This document shows, one piece after another, positions 1 through 6,888 of a DNA stretch of 13,772 nt (its first letter is position 1; each line of letters opens with the position of its first letter). The notes beneath the pieces were generated by a model that was not told where the DNA came from, ran no database searches, and saw only the letters and a list, made by a program, of their open reading frames with translations. The DNA comes from SZUA-287 sp036397975 (GTDB lineage Bacteria > Bacteroidota > Ignavibacteria > UBA10030 > UBA6906): NCBI GenBank assembly GCA_036397975.1, contig DASWHW010000022.1, positions 1 to 13,772 of the forward strand. The letters run 5' to 3'. The translations under genes were made by a program, and so were the position numbers.

Positions 1-3000
1 GTCCGAACAACCGCAACCGGAAATGCTCTCGGAATTGGGGTTCAAACCAAACACTTCAATACACAAATCTACAACAACGTTGTGAAGAACGTTGCAAAGA
101 TTGGTGGAACTGCTGCGTCCACAGTTTCGGGCATCACCGCGTTTGGAACGGCCGGCGATACGACAAATTCAAATATTTATAATAACATGATCTATAACAT
201 GGACAATTCGTCCACGTCTACCACCTCGCTTATTCGCGGTCTCTACCTGTCGACCGGTTTGCGCGATACAGTTGCATATAACTCCGTCTCAATTGCGGGA
301 ACAGATGCAGCCAGCATAGTTACTGCAGCACTCGTTGTAGGCTTCCCGAACGCCACGGCGGAACAAACCTGGCACAACAACATAGGAATCAATGCGAGGA
401 CCGCAACGGGGACAGGAAGAGCACTGGCGTTCTACTCGAACACAACGAGCGGCCAATACCTGACGAACTATAACGACCTCTACGTTATGTCTCAGGCTGG
501 AAGTCACGTCGCTGCAGTGACAACCACAAATTACACAACCTTGGGTGACTGGCAGGGGACGGGTCGCGACGCCAATAGTATTTCCGAAATGGCGAATTTC
601 ATCGCACCGGACCTTCACATTGACGAAAACATTACAACTGGTCTTAGTGGGGCTGCAACACCACTTCCCGGATTTACTGTCGACTTCGATGGGAACAACC
701 GCAGTGCAGCGATTCCCGACATAGGAGCTGATGAGTTCAACCAGGCGCCTGCGGGATTTGTGATCTTCGAGGAATTTGAAACCACGACTTTCCCACCCTC
801 AGGTTGGTCAAGTTACATATTCGCGGGCGACAGCGGATGGATTCACACAACGACATTCCCATTGAATGGGACGTATGCCGCGCGCAATAGGTATCAGCCG
901 GCAGGAACGCTTGGGAGCAAATTCCTCGTCACCAAACGTGTGGACCTTATGCCGGGTTCAAACTATGAACTCTCGTTCTGGATGAGAAGACAGTTCTCCA
1001 CCGCGTTCCCGCCGGACACAGTATACATTCGAACATCGACAACGGATAGTTTGCCGGCAAGCTTCGGTGCAGCGATATACAAGTGCTACACCGGTGCGAT
1101 CGCCGACACGGCAACGGATCCAAACATCTATGGACTTGTCTACCGGAAATTCCGGACAACCGTTACCGATCCGAACGTGAAGTACATTGCCTTTGATCAC
1201 CAGGATAACGACGGGCAGACAATCTTTATGGATGATGTCGCTCTCCAGTCTCTCTTGGGTCATGACATCGGTGTTTCGAGTGTCGCGAGCGCATCGCCAG
1301 GTTCTGGTCAATCCGATTCGCCAGAGAATGGTTCACGGAATCCTGCCTTGAACAGGGAGGAGAAAATCGCTGCCGAACAAGGAAGAGCAATAACAATTGC
1401 TTCTCCGGTGACCGGGCCAATTGTTCTCGGTTCAACAACGCAGGGCTCGGTTACACTTGAGGCACGCGTGGCCAACTTCGGCGGATTTGTTGAAAACTCC
1501 TATCAAGTTGGCTGGTCGATTGACGGAGTCCCACAATCGGATGTAACCAATATCGATCCGTTGGAAATCGGCGACAGCGACACCCTCGCTCTTGTCTGGT
1601 CAACGCCGACATCTGGCATACATACTGCTCGAGCCTGGAGTATTCTCACAGGTGACGTGGATGCGAGCAACGATACCTCCGGGGTTTATACCTTCGAGGT
1701 TCTCGGGGCGAACGTTCTTTTTGCGGAGGGCTTCAATGATCCAACGTTCCCGCCAGCCGGCTGGACAACGATTAATAGAGATGGTGGTGGAACAACCGGA
1801 CCGTGGTTTGCGGGCAATGTTACGGTGTTCCCGCCGTTTGAAGGTTCGGGCTATGCCGCAGATAATTTCAATACTGCAAACGGTTTCTACATCGACGACT
1901 ATCTGATTACGCCGAACGTTGCTGGACCGGCTCCAGGACCGAATGATGTGGATAGTCTGACATTCTGGATGAGATCACCGGATCCAAATAATTTCCCGGA
2001 TTCTTTGATGATACTTGTGTCAACAACGGGAATTGACACATCCAACTTTACCGTCAATCTTGGATACTACAATGCTCCTACATCGTGGACGAGGTTTGCC
2101 TTTGCTCTTCCTACCGGAGCTAACAGATACGTTGCGTTCAGGTATCTTATCTACGATGGCGGCCCGAGCGGAACTAATTCGAACTATGTAGGGGTTGATG
2201 ACGTGCGGATCACTAGATACACGCAAGCAGGTCCCGAACCACTGATGAACCTGGTTCATACACCCGGCAATCTCAATGCAGCAATTTTCAATGATGGCTC
2301 GATCGGTGCAGATAATGTTGGTTTCGCCGGACCTGGAATTACGTGGTTAGGTCAGAATGGGACATTTGTGGGCGGCCCAATCTTCGGAACGACTGCACGA
2401 GGAAGCGTTAATGGACTCATTGGCAGTTTTTCTATTGCAGGTCAACTGGTGAATGTCACCAGCAATTTCGCCGGTGGATTCACGTCAGATGCAAACTTCA
2501 ATCAAATTGCGACTGCACTCCTTGATGACTCTGGTGCACCGGTTCCATACGCCGTAAGGATACTTCAGAAATCTTACTCCAATACAGGAGAAGAGTTTGT
2601 CTTTGTCCGTTACGGATACATCAATACGACCGGCTCAGCAATCAATGGCTTCCACGCCGGCATATTCAACGATTGGGACATCAATGCCACCACTTTCACA
2701 ACAAACTCCGGCGGCTACGATCTCACTCGCGATCTGGTGTATCAGTTTGACAACGGAACACCGCCGACGCCATACTACTATGGCTTCGCAACTCTCGACG
2801 GTCTCTCTGGTGCACGGGTTACAACAGCAACGCCACCAGCACCGACCGCAACCGGTTCGTTTACATGGATCACGACGTTCGATCCGACGATTCTGCCCAA
2901 TGGTGACTTCCGGACCTGGCAGGGTACCGGGCCGATGGATATCGCTCCCGGTGATACCGCCTGGACAACTTTTGCCATCGTTGCTGGCAATGACCTCGCG

Positions 3001-3393
3001 GGTATTCAGGCCAATACTGATGCGGCAAAAGCAAAGGCCATCGCTCTAGGGTGGATCATCCCAACGGGGGTGGAAGATCCGACAGCGGGCTTGCCCGAGA
3101 GTTTTGACCTAGCACAGAACTACCCGAATCCATTCAACCCGACAACGGTTATTCGTTATGCGTTGCCGGAACCTTCCAGCGTGACGCTCAAGATCTACAA
3201 CGTCCTCGGACAGCAGATCGCTGAGCTCGTCAACGATGTGAAGGATGCTGGATTCTTCCAGACTGAATGGAACGGTCGCAATCAGTACGGTCAGCTTGTC
3301 TCGTCCGGTGTGTACTTCTACCGGATGGAGGCACGCGGAACCAATGGCGGCAATGTCTTCGTCAGCGAAAAGAAGATGTTGATGCTCAAATAA
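1..3393 (+). CDS. Large secreted T9SS cargo protein, adhesin-like (5'-truncated by window edge)
   Basis: The frame is open from base 1, so the true start lies upstream; GTG at 82 is internal. 1130 residues are visible. Modules in order: Asn-rich beta-helix-like repeats ('IYNN', 'YNSVSI', 'HNNIG') ending in 'DIGADEF' near base 735; a jelly-roll 'choice-of-anchor J' module about 760-1246 ('FPPSGW' start, 'FMDDV' end); a polar linker; a CARDB-like beta domain about 1390-1707; a second jelly-roll about 1711-2230; an unrecognised module about 2233-3060; and a C-terminal T9SS sorting domain about 3085-3390 with 'QNYPNPFNP' and 'SSGVYFYRM'. By family knowledge such proteins cross the outer membrane through the Por/T9SS apparatus and are anchored or released outside. 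Adhesion or polymer binding is inference; no catalytic motif is visible. The jelly-roll/CARDB/jelly-roll block is paralogous to the gene at 6889, and the C-terminus to the gene at 3991. Confidence 0.9.
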   Translation, partial: VRTTATGNALGIGVQTKHFNTQIYNNVVKNVAKIGGTAASTVSGITAFGTAGDTTNSNIYNNMIYNMDNSSTSTTSLIRGLYLSTGLRDTVAYNSVSIAGTDAASIVTAALVVGFPNATAEQTWHNNIGINARTATGTGRALAFYSNTTSGQYLTNYNDLYVMSQAGSHVAAVTTTNYTTLGDWQGTGRDANSISEMANFIAPDLHIDENITTGLSGAATPLPGFTVDFDGNNRSAAIPDIGADEFNQAPAGFVIFEEFETTTFPPSGWSSYIFAGDSGWIHTTTFPLNGTYAARNRYQPAGTLGSKFLVTKRVDLMPGSNYELSFWMRRQFSTAFPPDTVYIRTSTTDSLPASFGAAIYKCYTGAIADTATDPNIYGLVYRKFRTTVTDPNVKYIAFDHQDNDGQTIFMDDVALQSLLGHDIGVSSVASASPGSGQSDSPENGSRNPALNREEKIAAEQGRAITIASPVTGPIVLGSTTQGSVTLEARVANFGGFVENSYQVGWSIDGVPQSDVTNIDPLEIGDSDTLALVWSTPTSGIHTARAWSILTGDVDASNDTSGVYTFEVLGANVLFAEGFNDPTFPPAGWTTINRDGGGTTGPWFAGNVTVFPPFEGSGYAADNFNTANGFYIDDYLITPNVAGPAPGPNDVDSLTFWMRSPDPNNFPDSLMILVSTTGIDTSNFTVNLGYYNAPTSWTRFAFALPTGANRYVAFRYLIYDGGPSGTNSNYVGVDDVRITRYTQAGPEPLMNLVHTPGNLNAAIFNDGSIGADNVGFAGPGITWLGQNGTFVGGPIFGTTARGSVNGLIGSFSIAGQLVNVTSNFAGGFTSDANFNQIATALLDDSGAPVPYAVRILQKSYSNTGEEFVFVRYGYINTTGSAINGFHAGIFNDWDINATTFTTNSGGYDLTRDLVYQFDNGTPPTPYYYGFATLDGLSGARVTTATPPAPTATGSFTWITTFDPTILPNGDFRTWQGTGPMDIAPGDTAWTTFAIVAGNDLAGIQANTDAAKAKAIALGWIIPTGVEDPTAGLPESFDLAQNYPNPFNPTTVIRYALPEPSSVTLKIYNVLGQQIAELVNDVKDAGFFQTEWNGRNQYGQLVSSGVYFYRMEARGTNGGNVFVSEKKMLMLK

Positions 3394-3547
3394 CATCAAG
3401 ATAAACGAGCATCAATCCCGCTTCGGCGGGGTTGATGCTCAAATAGAATCCGTATGATTGCGCGTTAATCCCGCCATAGAGGGACTGATGCTGAAGTAAA
3501 AAAATGAAACGCATCAGCCAGCTTCGGCGAGGTAAATGCTGAAGTAA
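3379..3547 (+). repeat. Tandem ~53-bp hairpin repeats that copy the gene's last codons
   Basis: The final codons and stop of gene 1 (TTGATGCTCAAATAA, 3379-3393) recur as degenerate copies at 3432-3446 (ending TAG), 3485-3499 and 3533-3547 (both ending GAAGTAA), spaced 53, 53 and 48 bases apart. A hairpin lies between successive copies. The strongest spans 3407-3440: a 15-bp stem with one T-G wobble closed by a TTCG tetraloop. The second (about 3461-3491) and third (about 3511-3539) are increasingly degenerate. None is followed by a T-run, so they do not look like plain intrinsic terminators. mRNA 3'-end protection is possible but unproven. Confidence 0.8.
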
Positions 3548-3606
3548 TCTCCCCATACAGAAGGGCTGGACTCCCGCGCCGGCCTCCTTCTGGTCTGGAA
3601 AAGTCA

Positions 3607-3637
3607 AAGCCCTGTTCGTACCATCGGAACAGGGCTT
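3607..3637 (+). terminator. Terminator-like hairpin without a T-tract
   Basis: A 10-bp perfect stem (AAGCCCTGTT 3607-3616 with AACAGGGCTT 3628-3637) encloses an 11-base loop. The paralogous hairpin behind gene 2 (6803-6839) is followed by TTTT, whereas here AGTTATTCAG follows. It is therefore probably a weakened terminator, backed up by the one at 3686. Confidence 0.5.
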
Positions 3638-3685
3638 AGTTATTCAGTCTTACGGTCGAGAGAATGTTCCGCCGCATGAGGGAAC

Positions 3686-3709
3686 GGCCACGACGTGGCC
3701 ACCTTTTTT
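3686..3709 (+). terminator. Intrinsic terminator for T9SS gene 1
   Basis: A short GC-rich stem (GGCCAC 3686-3691 with GTGGCC 3695-3700, loop GAC) is followed by ACC and six Ts (3704-3709), the standard rho-independent layout. It lies about 290 bases after the stop codon of gene 1. Confidence 0.65.
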
Positions 3710-3857
3710 AGCGATTCCCTTGACATTATGATCGCCCTTTGTTAAGTTCATTTGTGCTGCAAAGCCAGGATTGGTCGCTCTTGGCACTTTCGTGAGTCCG
3801 AATATTACCAAGCATTATCTCTGAATTCAAAGCCCCTCTGAATCGTACATTCAGGAT

Positions 3858-3884
3858 TTGCCCGATCACTTTCATTTCTATAAT
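3858..3884 (+). promoter_or_regulatory. Candidate promoter for the Kelch/LamG T9SS gene
   Basis: A perfect TATAAT lies at 3879-3884, with TTGCCC at 3858-3863 as a possible -35 box. The 15-base spacer is short for a sigma-70-type promoter. The start would fall near 3891, giving a leader of about 100 bases. The -10 match is strong and the -35 match weak. Confidence 0.4.
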
Positions 3885-3990
3885 GACATCATCCAATTGA
3901 ATCCACCGATCGCTCGATGGGCCATCGCAATTTTGAATTGAATTTGTTCACCTCACCAACCATATCACTCACCAACCGAAAGGAAAATCC

Positions 3991-6690
3991 ATGTACTCCT
4001 TTTCACGATTTTCCTGGCTGACTCATTGGCTTATGATCCCTATGGTGATCGTTTGTCAATATGTGACAGCACAGGATAGCGCTCCACGAGGGGAACCACT
4101 TACCGACATCCCCGGGCCGGAGCAATTCAGCCGAGCACCGTTTCATGGTGGCAATCCGCAATCCTTGAATACCGGAGCCGGCTGGGAATTCATCACTGAC
4201 TACCCCGGAGGACAAACGGGTTTGTACGGCGGATCTGTTTATGTGATGGTCAATGATACGCCATGTGTGATGGTATTCGGCGGGTATAATAACATTACAT
4301 TGACGGGACAAAACGATGTCTGGTGCTGGAATACGATTTCGAACACGTGGAGTCAAAAACCCAGTATGCCCGGCCTCCGATTCTATCACCACGTAGCTGC
4401 AGTTCAAGGCAAGGTCTATATCATTAGTGGAACGGGATCTGCGGGAACGGCAGCGCCAGTCGACTCAGTTCATGAATATGATCCAGTCACAGAGACCTAC
4501 GCACTCAAATCTCCGATCCCTGTGCCAAGGAATTGGGGAGGAGTTGGAGTATATCAAGATCAGTTCATATACATAGTTGGTGGATCGACAAGCGGAACCG
4601 CAACGTATGTGAACGACGTCCTCTTCTACGATCCAATTGGAGACGTGTGGGCTCAAATTACCAACCTAGGAACACCGTTCACACCGCGTAGAAGTCATTC
4701 AGTAAGTGTCGTGAATGGTCCTGATTCAAGCTTCATTGTTGTTGCAGGCGGTTTTGGCACTTCTCCTTCCTTTAAGCCCGATGCGTATGAGGCAAAAATT
4801 GATCTAACTGACCCACTCAATCTCAATTGGGTGCAACTCCCCAACATACCTGCTGAGGGTGTTCCCGGTAACGTATACAATGGCCAAAGCAGAGCCGCCG
4901 GGGCAACCGTTGGAGTAGAACACTTGGTTATTGGTGGCGAAATGAGTTTCACACCAGCGGACACCACATTCAGGTACAGTAAACAGATTCATGCGTGGAA
5001 TACGGTCACAAAGTCGTGGTCTCGTTGGGACGACAAGCAATGGGGAAGTTCCAATATGGTTTTTGATGCCGCTTCGCCTCCCGGTGAATTATGGCATATT
5101 GCGACATACGGAACAGCGACGGGAGGTTCAACTGGTGCAGCTGGTACGCCTGTATCAGAACACTATGCCATCCCCCCCCCGCCATTTGGTTTTTATGATA
5201 ATTTTGATTCCTATGCCGCCGGTCAGCAACTCGCGTGTCAGAATCCAACGGACTGGACTACATGGAGCCTCGCACCTTGCAACGCCACTGAAGATCCGAT
5301 GGTATCATCGACTCGCGCCTACAGTGGCTCAAATTCCACGGTAATTGTCCAGAACAACGACCTTGTCAAAACATTCGGATCGCTCACGAGTGGCATGTAT
5401 AGGATCTCGTTTATGGTTTATGTCCCGGCAACAAAAGCCGGGTATTTTAACACACTTGCAGGTTTCACACCCAACCCATTCTCCTGGGGAATGGAAGTCT
5501 ATTTTGATGCCGGTGGAGGTGGAAGGCTCCTGAGTGTACCCGCAACGACAAACTTCACTTTCGCGCATGATATATGGCAACGGGTGGAAGTGATTGTCGA
5601 TCTTGACAGCGACATGGCAGAGTTCTGGTTCAGCGGGGCACTCGTCAACAGATGGCAGTGGACACGAGGCGGCTCTATTCCACTGCGCCTGGATGCCAAT
5701 GACTTCTTCGGTGCAACTGCCAATGATGAGATGTACTTTGACAATTATCGCCTGGAACAGATCACTGCACCTGGGTTCTCTGATAATTTCGATGCGTATA
5801 CGGCTGGTCAACAGCTCGCTTGTCAGAATCCGATCGACTGGACAACCTGGACACTGGCTCCCTGTAATTCCACAGAAGATGCAGTTGTGTCGTCCAACTT
5901 CGCCTATAGCGGGACAAACTCAACGGTTGTTGTCCAGAACAACGATCTGGTGAAACGGTTTGGTGGCCTGACCAAAGGCAGACATGCAATCGAGTTTCAG
6001 GTCTACATCCCTGCAACCAAAGCTGGATACTTCAATACCCTCGCAGGATTCACGCCAAATCCATTCTCGTGGGGTATGGAGGTATACTTTGACGCAGGCG
6101 GAGCGGGGAGGCTTCTGAGCGTTCCTGCCACGACCAACTTTACATGGACGCCAGACACTTGGCAACCCGTAAAAGTTGTCGTTGACCTCGATGCGGATAT
6201 GGCAGAATTTCATTTCAACGGCACAATGGTAAATTCATGGCAGTGGACACGTGGAGGAAGCATCCCACGCCGTTTGGATGCCAATGACTTCTTCGGCGCG
6301 ACTGCCAACGATGAGATGTATTTTGATGATTACGTCATGAAGGCAGACAGTGTAACTGTGGATGTGGAGGATGATGGCCCACAGGATGTTCCTGTCTCCT
6401 TCGCCCTGGACCAGAACTACCCGAATCCGTTCAACCCGACAACGGTTATTCGTTATGCGTTGCCGGGACCTTCCAGCGTGACGCTCAAGATCTACAACGT
6501 CCTCGGACAGCAGATCGCTGAGCTTGTCAACGATGTGAAGTCTGCTGGATTCTTCCAGACTGAATGGAATGGTCGCAACCAATACGGTCAACTGGTCTCC
6601 TCCGGTGTGTACTTCTACCGGATGGAGGCGCATGCGACCAATGGCGGTAACGTCTTCGTCAGCGATAAAAAGATGTTGATGCTCAAATAA
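3991..6690 (+). CDS. Secreted T9SS protein with Kelch beta-propeller and two LamG-like modules
   Basis: The 899-residue product begins with a signal peptide of about 28 residues (hydrophobic 'LMIPMVIVCQYVTAQ'). The ATG follows a clear Shine-Dalgarno (AAAGGA, about 6 bases upstream). Residues about 80-350 hold Kelch-type repeats ('GGYNN' with 'WCWNTISNTW', 'YIVGGS' with 'VLFYDPIGDVW', 'VVAGGF'), predicting a beta-propeller. A Pro-rich linker leads to two tandem concanavalin-like modules (about 401-590 and 596-785), each with a conserved Cys pair ('LACQNP' and 'LAPCN'). The last 100 residues are a T9SS sorting domain ('LDQNYPNPFNP' near 805-816). By family knowledge it is exported by Sec and then T9SS; the LamG-like fold suggests glycan or protein binding, which is inference. 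It probably has its own promoter and terminator. Confidence 0.9.
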   Translation: MYSFSRFSWLTHWLMIPMVIVCQYVTAQDSAPRGEPLTDIPGPEQFSRAPFHGGNPQSLNTGAGWEFITDYPGGQTGLYGGSVYVMVNDTPCVMVFGGYNNITLTGQNDVWCWNTISNTWSQKPSMPGLRFYHHVAAVQGKVYIISGTGSAGTAAPVDSVHEYDPVTETYALKSPIPVPRNWGGVGVYQDQFIYIVGGSTSGTATYVNDVLFYDPIGDVWAQITNLGTPFTPRRSHSVSVVNGPDSSFIVVAGGFGTSPSFKPDAYEAKIDLTDPLNLNWVQLPNIPAEGVPGNVYNGQSRAAGATVGVEHLVIGGEMSFTPADTTFRYSKQIHAWNTVTKSWSRWDDKQWGSSNMVFDAASPPGELWHIATYGTATGGSTGAAGTPVSEHYAIPPPPFGFYDNFDSYAAGQQLACQNPTDWTTWSLAPCNATEDPMVSSTRAYSGSNSTVIVQNNDLVKTFGSLTSGMYRISFMVYVPATKAGYFNTLAGFTPNPFSWGMEVYFDAGGGGRLLSVPATTNFTFAHDIWQRVEVIVDLDSDMAEFWFSGALVNRWQWTRGGSIPLRLDANDFFGATANDEMYFDNYRLEQITAPGFSDNFDAYTAGQQLACQNPIDWTTWTLAPCNSTEDAVVSSNFAYSGTNSTVVVQNNDLVKRFGGLTKGRHAIEFQVYIPATKAGYFNTLAGFTPNPFSWGMEVYFDAGGAGRLLSVPATTNFTWTPDTWQPVKVVVDLDADMAEFHFNGTMVNSWQWTRGGSIPRRLDANDFFGATANDEMYFDDYVMKADSVTVDVEDDGPQDVPVSFALDQNYPNPFNPTTVIRYALPGPSSVTLKIYNVLGQQIAELVNDVKSAGFFQTEWNGRNQYGQLVSSGVYFYRMEAHATNGGNVFVSDKKMLMLK
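5172..5180 (+). repeat. C9 homopolymer at the propeller/LamG junction
   Basis: Nine consecutive Cs encode part of a Pro linker ('AIPPPPFG') between the Kelch propeller and the first LamG-like module. The frame is intact as given. A one-base slip would remove both LamG-like modules and the sorting domain from the product. Confidence 0.85.
5191..6345 (+). repeat. Tandem duplication of a LamG-like domain inside the CDS
   Basis: Codons 401-590 (from 5191) and 596-785 (from 5776) encode the same domain twice. By eye about 40 of some 188 aligned residues differ without gaps, so identity is near 79%. The best conserved stretches are 'PATKAGYFNTLAGFTPNPFS' and 'LDANDFFGATANDEMYFD'; the divergence concentrates after 'NNDLVK'. 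Confidence 0.9.
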
Positions 6691-6839
6691 CATCAACGTA
6701 AACGAGCGTCAACCCCGCTTCGGGCGGGGTTAATGCTGAAGCAATCTCCCCACACAGAAGAAGGCTGGACTCCCCCGCCGGCCTCCTTCTGGTCTCTGAA
6801 AGTCAAAGCCCTGTTTGCACCATCGGAACAGGGCTTTGA
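6412..6839 (+). repeat. Sorting-domain/3'UTR cassette, copy B
   Basis: This is the partner of 3115-3637. It contains one hairpin (GCGTC...AACCCCGC 6706-6718 with GCGGGGTT...ATGC 6724-6736, loop TTCGG), one downstream copy of the gene tail in which the stop has become CAA (TTAATGCTGAAGCAA, about 6730-6744), the CAGAAG/CTTCTG stem, and a full terminator. It has about 1.3 hairpin units against about 3.3 in copy A. Confidence 0.85.
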
Positions 6840-6843
6840 TTTT
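6803..6843 (+). terminator. Intrinsic terminator for T9SS gene 2
   Basis: A 13-bp perfect stem (TCAAAGCCCTGTT 6803-6815 with AACAGGGCTTTGA 6827-6839) with an 11-base loop is followed by TTTT (6840-6843) and GTT. It is the strongest terminator in the left half. The -35 box of the next candidate promoter overlaps its 3' arm. Confidence 0.8.
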
Positions 6844-6863
6844 GTTATGACGTTTGATACAAT
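6836..6863 (+). promoter_or_regulatory. Candidate promoter for T9SS gene 3
   Basis: TTGATT (6836-6841), a 16-base spacer and TACAAT (6858-6863) match the sigma-70 consensus at 4/6 and 5/6. The start would lie near 6870, only about 20 bases before the ATG at 6889. The assignment is by pattern only. Confidence 0.4.
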
Positions 6864-6888
6864 CTCCTGATCGAGTTATATTGTTCGG

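Larger units (their letters stand above)
3115..3637 (+). repeat. Sorting-domain/3'UTR cassette, copy A
   Basis: This block covers the end of gene 1, its 3' hairpins and a terminator-like hairpin, and recurs at 6412-6839. In the coding part (3115-3393 against 6412-6690) there are no gaps and I count about 20 differences in 279 bases by eye, roughly 93% identity. Similarity continues beyond the stop codon to the end of the hairpin at 3637 and is lost after it. Copy A is longer because its hairpin unit is repeated (3379-3547). Upstream of the 'QNYPNPFNP' codons the two genes are unrelated, so the duplicated unit is a C-terminal cassette and not a whole gene. Confidence 0.85.
3394..3990 (+). other. 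597-bp intergenic region between T9SS genes 1 and 2
   Basis: I see no convincing gene here. In order it holds the rest of the hairpin array (to 3547), an imperfect stem (CAGAAGG 3558-3564 with CCTTCTG 3586-3592), a terminator-like hairpin (3607-3637), a small stem (GTTCC 3666-3670 with GGAAC 3681-3685), a stronger terminator (3686-3709), a small stem CTGAAT/ATTCAG (3838-3854), a candidate promoter (3858-3884) and the leader of gene 2. A TTGACA box also occurs at 3720-3725, but the sequence 17 bases downstream (TAAGTT) is a poor -10 match. Confidence 0.6.

Noticed and set aside
82..84. GTG at 82 as the start of gene 1
   Set aside because: The frame is open to base 1 with the same beta-helix-like repeat style, no signal peptide follows 82 and there is no ribosome binding site, so the gene enters from outside the window.
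3379..3547. CRISPR array or integron attC sites
   Set aside because: The repeats are degenerate, contain internal hairpins and gene-tail copies, have no unique spacers, and no cas or integrase gene is present.
3720..3748. TTGACA at 3720 as the promoter of gene 2
   Set aside because: The hexamer is perfect but the matching -10 (TAAGTT) is poor; TATAAT at 3879 is a better candidate.
5329..6213. Antisense open frames at 5329-5811 and 5920-6213 with shared motifs
   Set aside because: They are shadows of the two LamG-like repeats on the + strand; the shared wording is the reverse of the repeated domain.
6235..6696. Antisense open frames at 6235-6696 and 3109-3399 that resemble each other
   Set aside because: They lie opposite the duplicated sorting-domain DNA. 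Their similarity comes from the 93% identical sense copies, and neither has domain features of its own.
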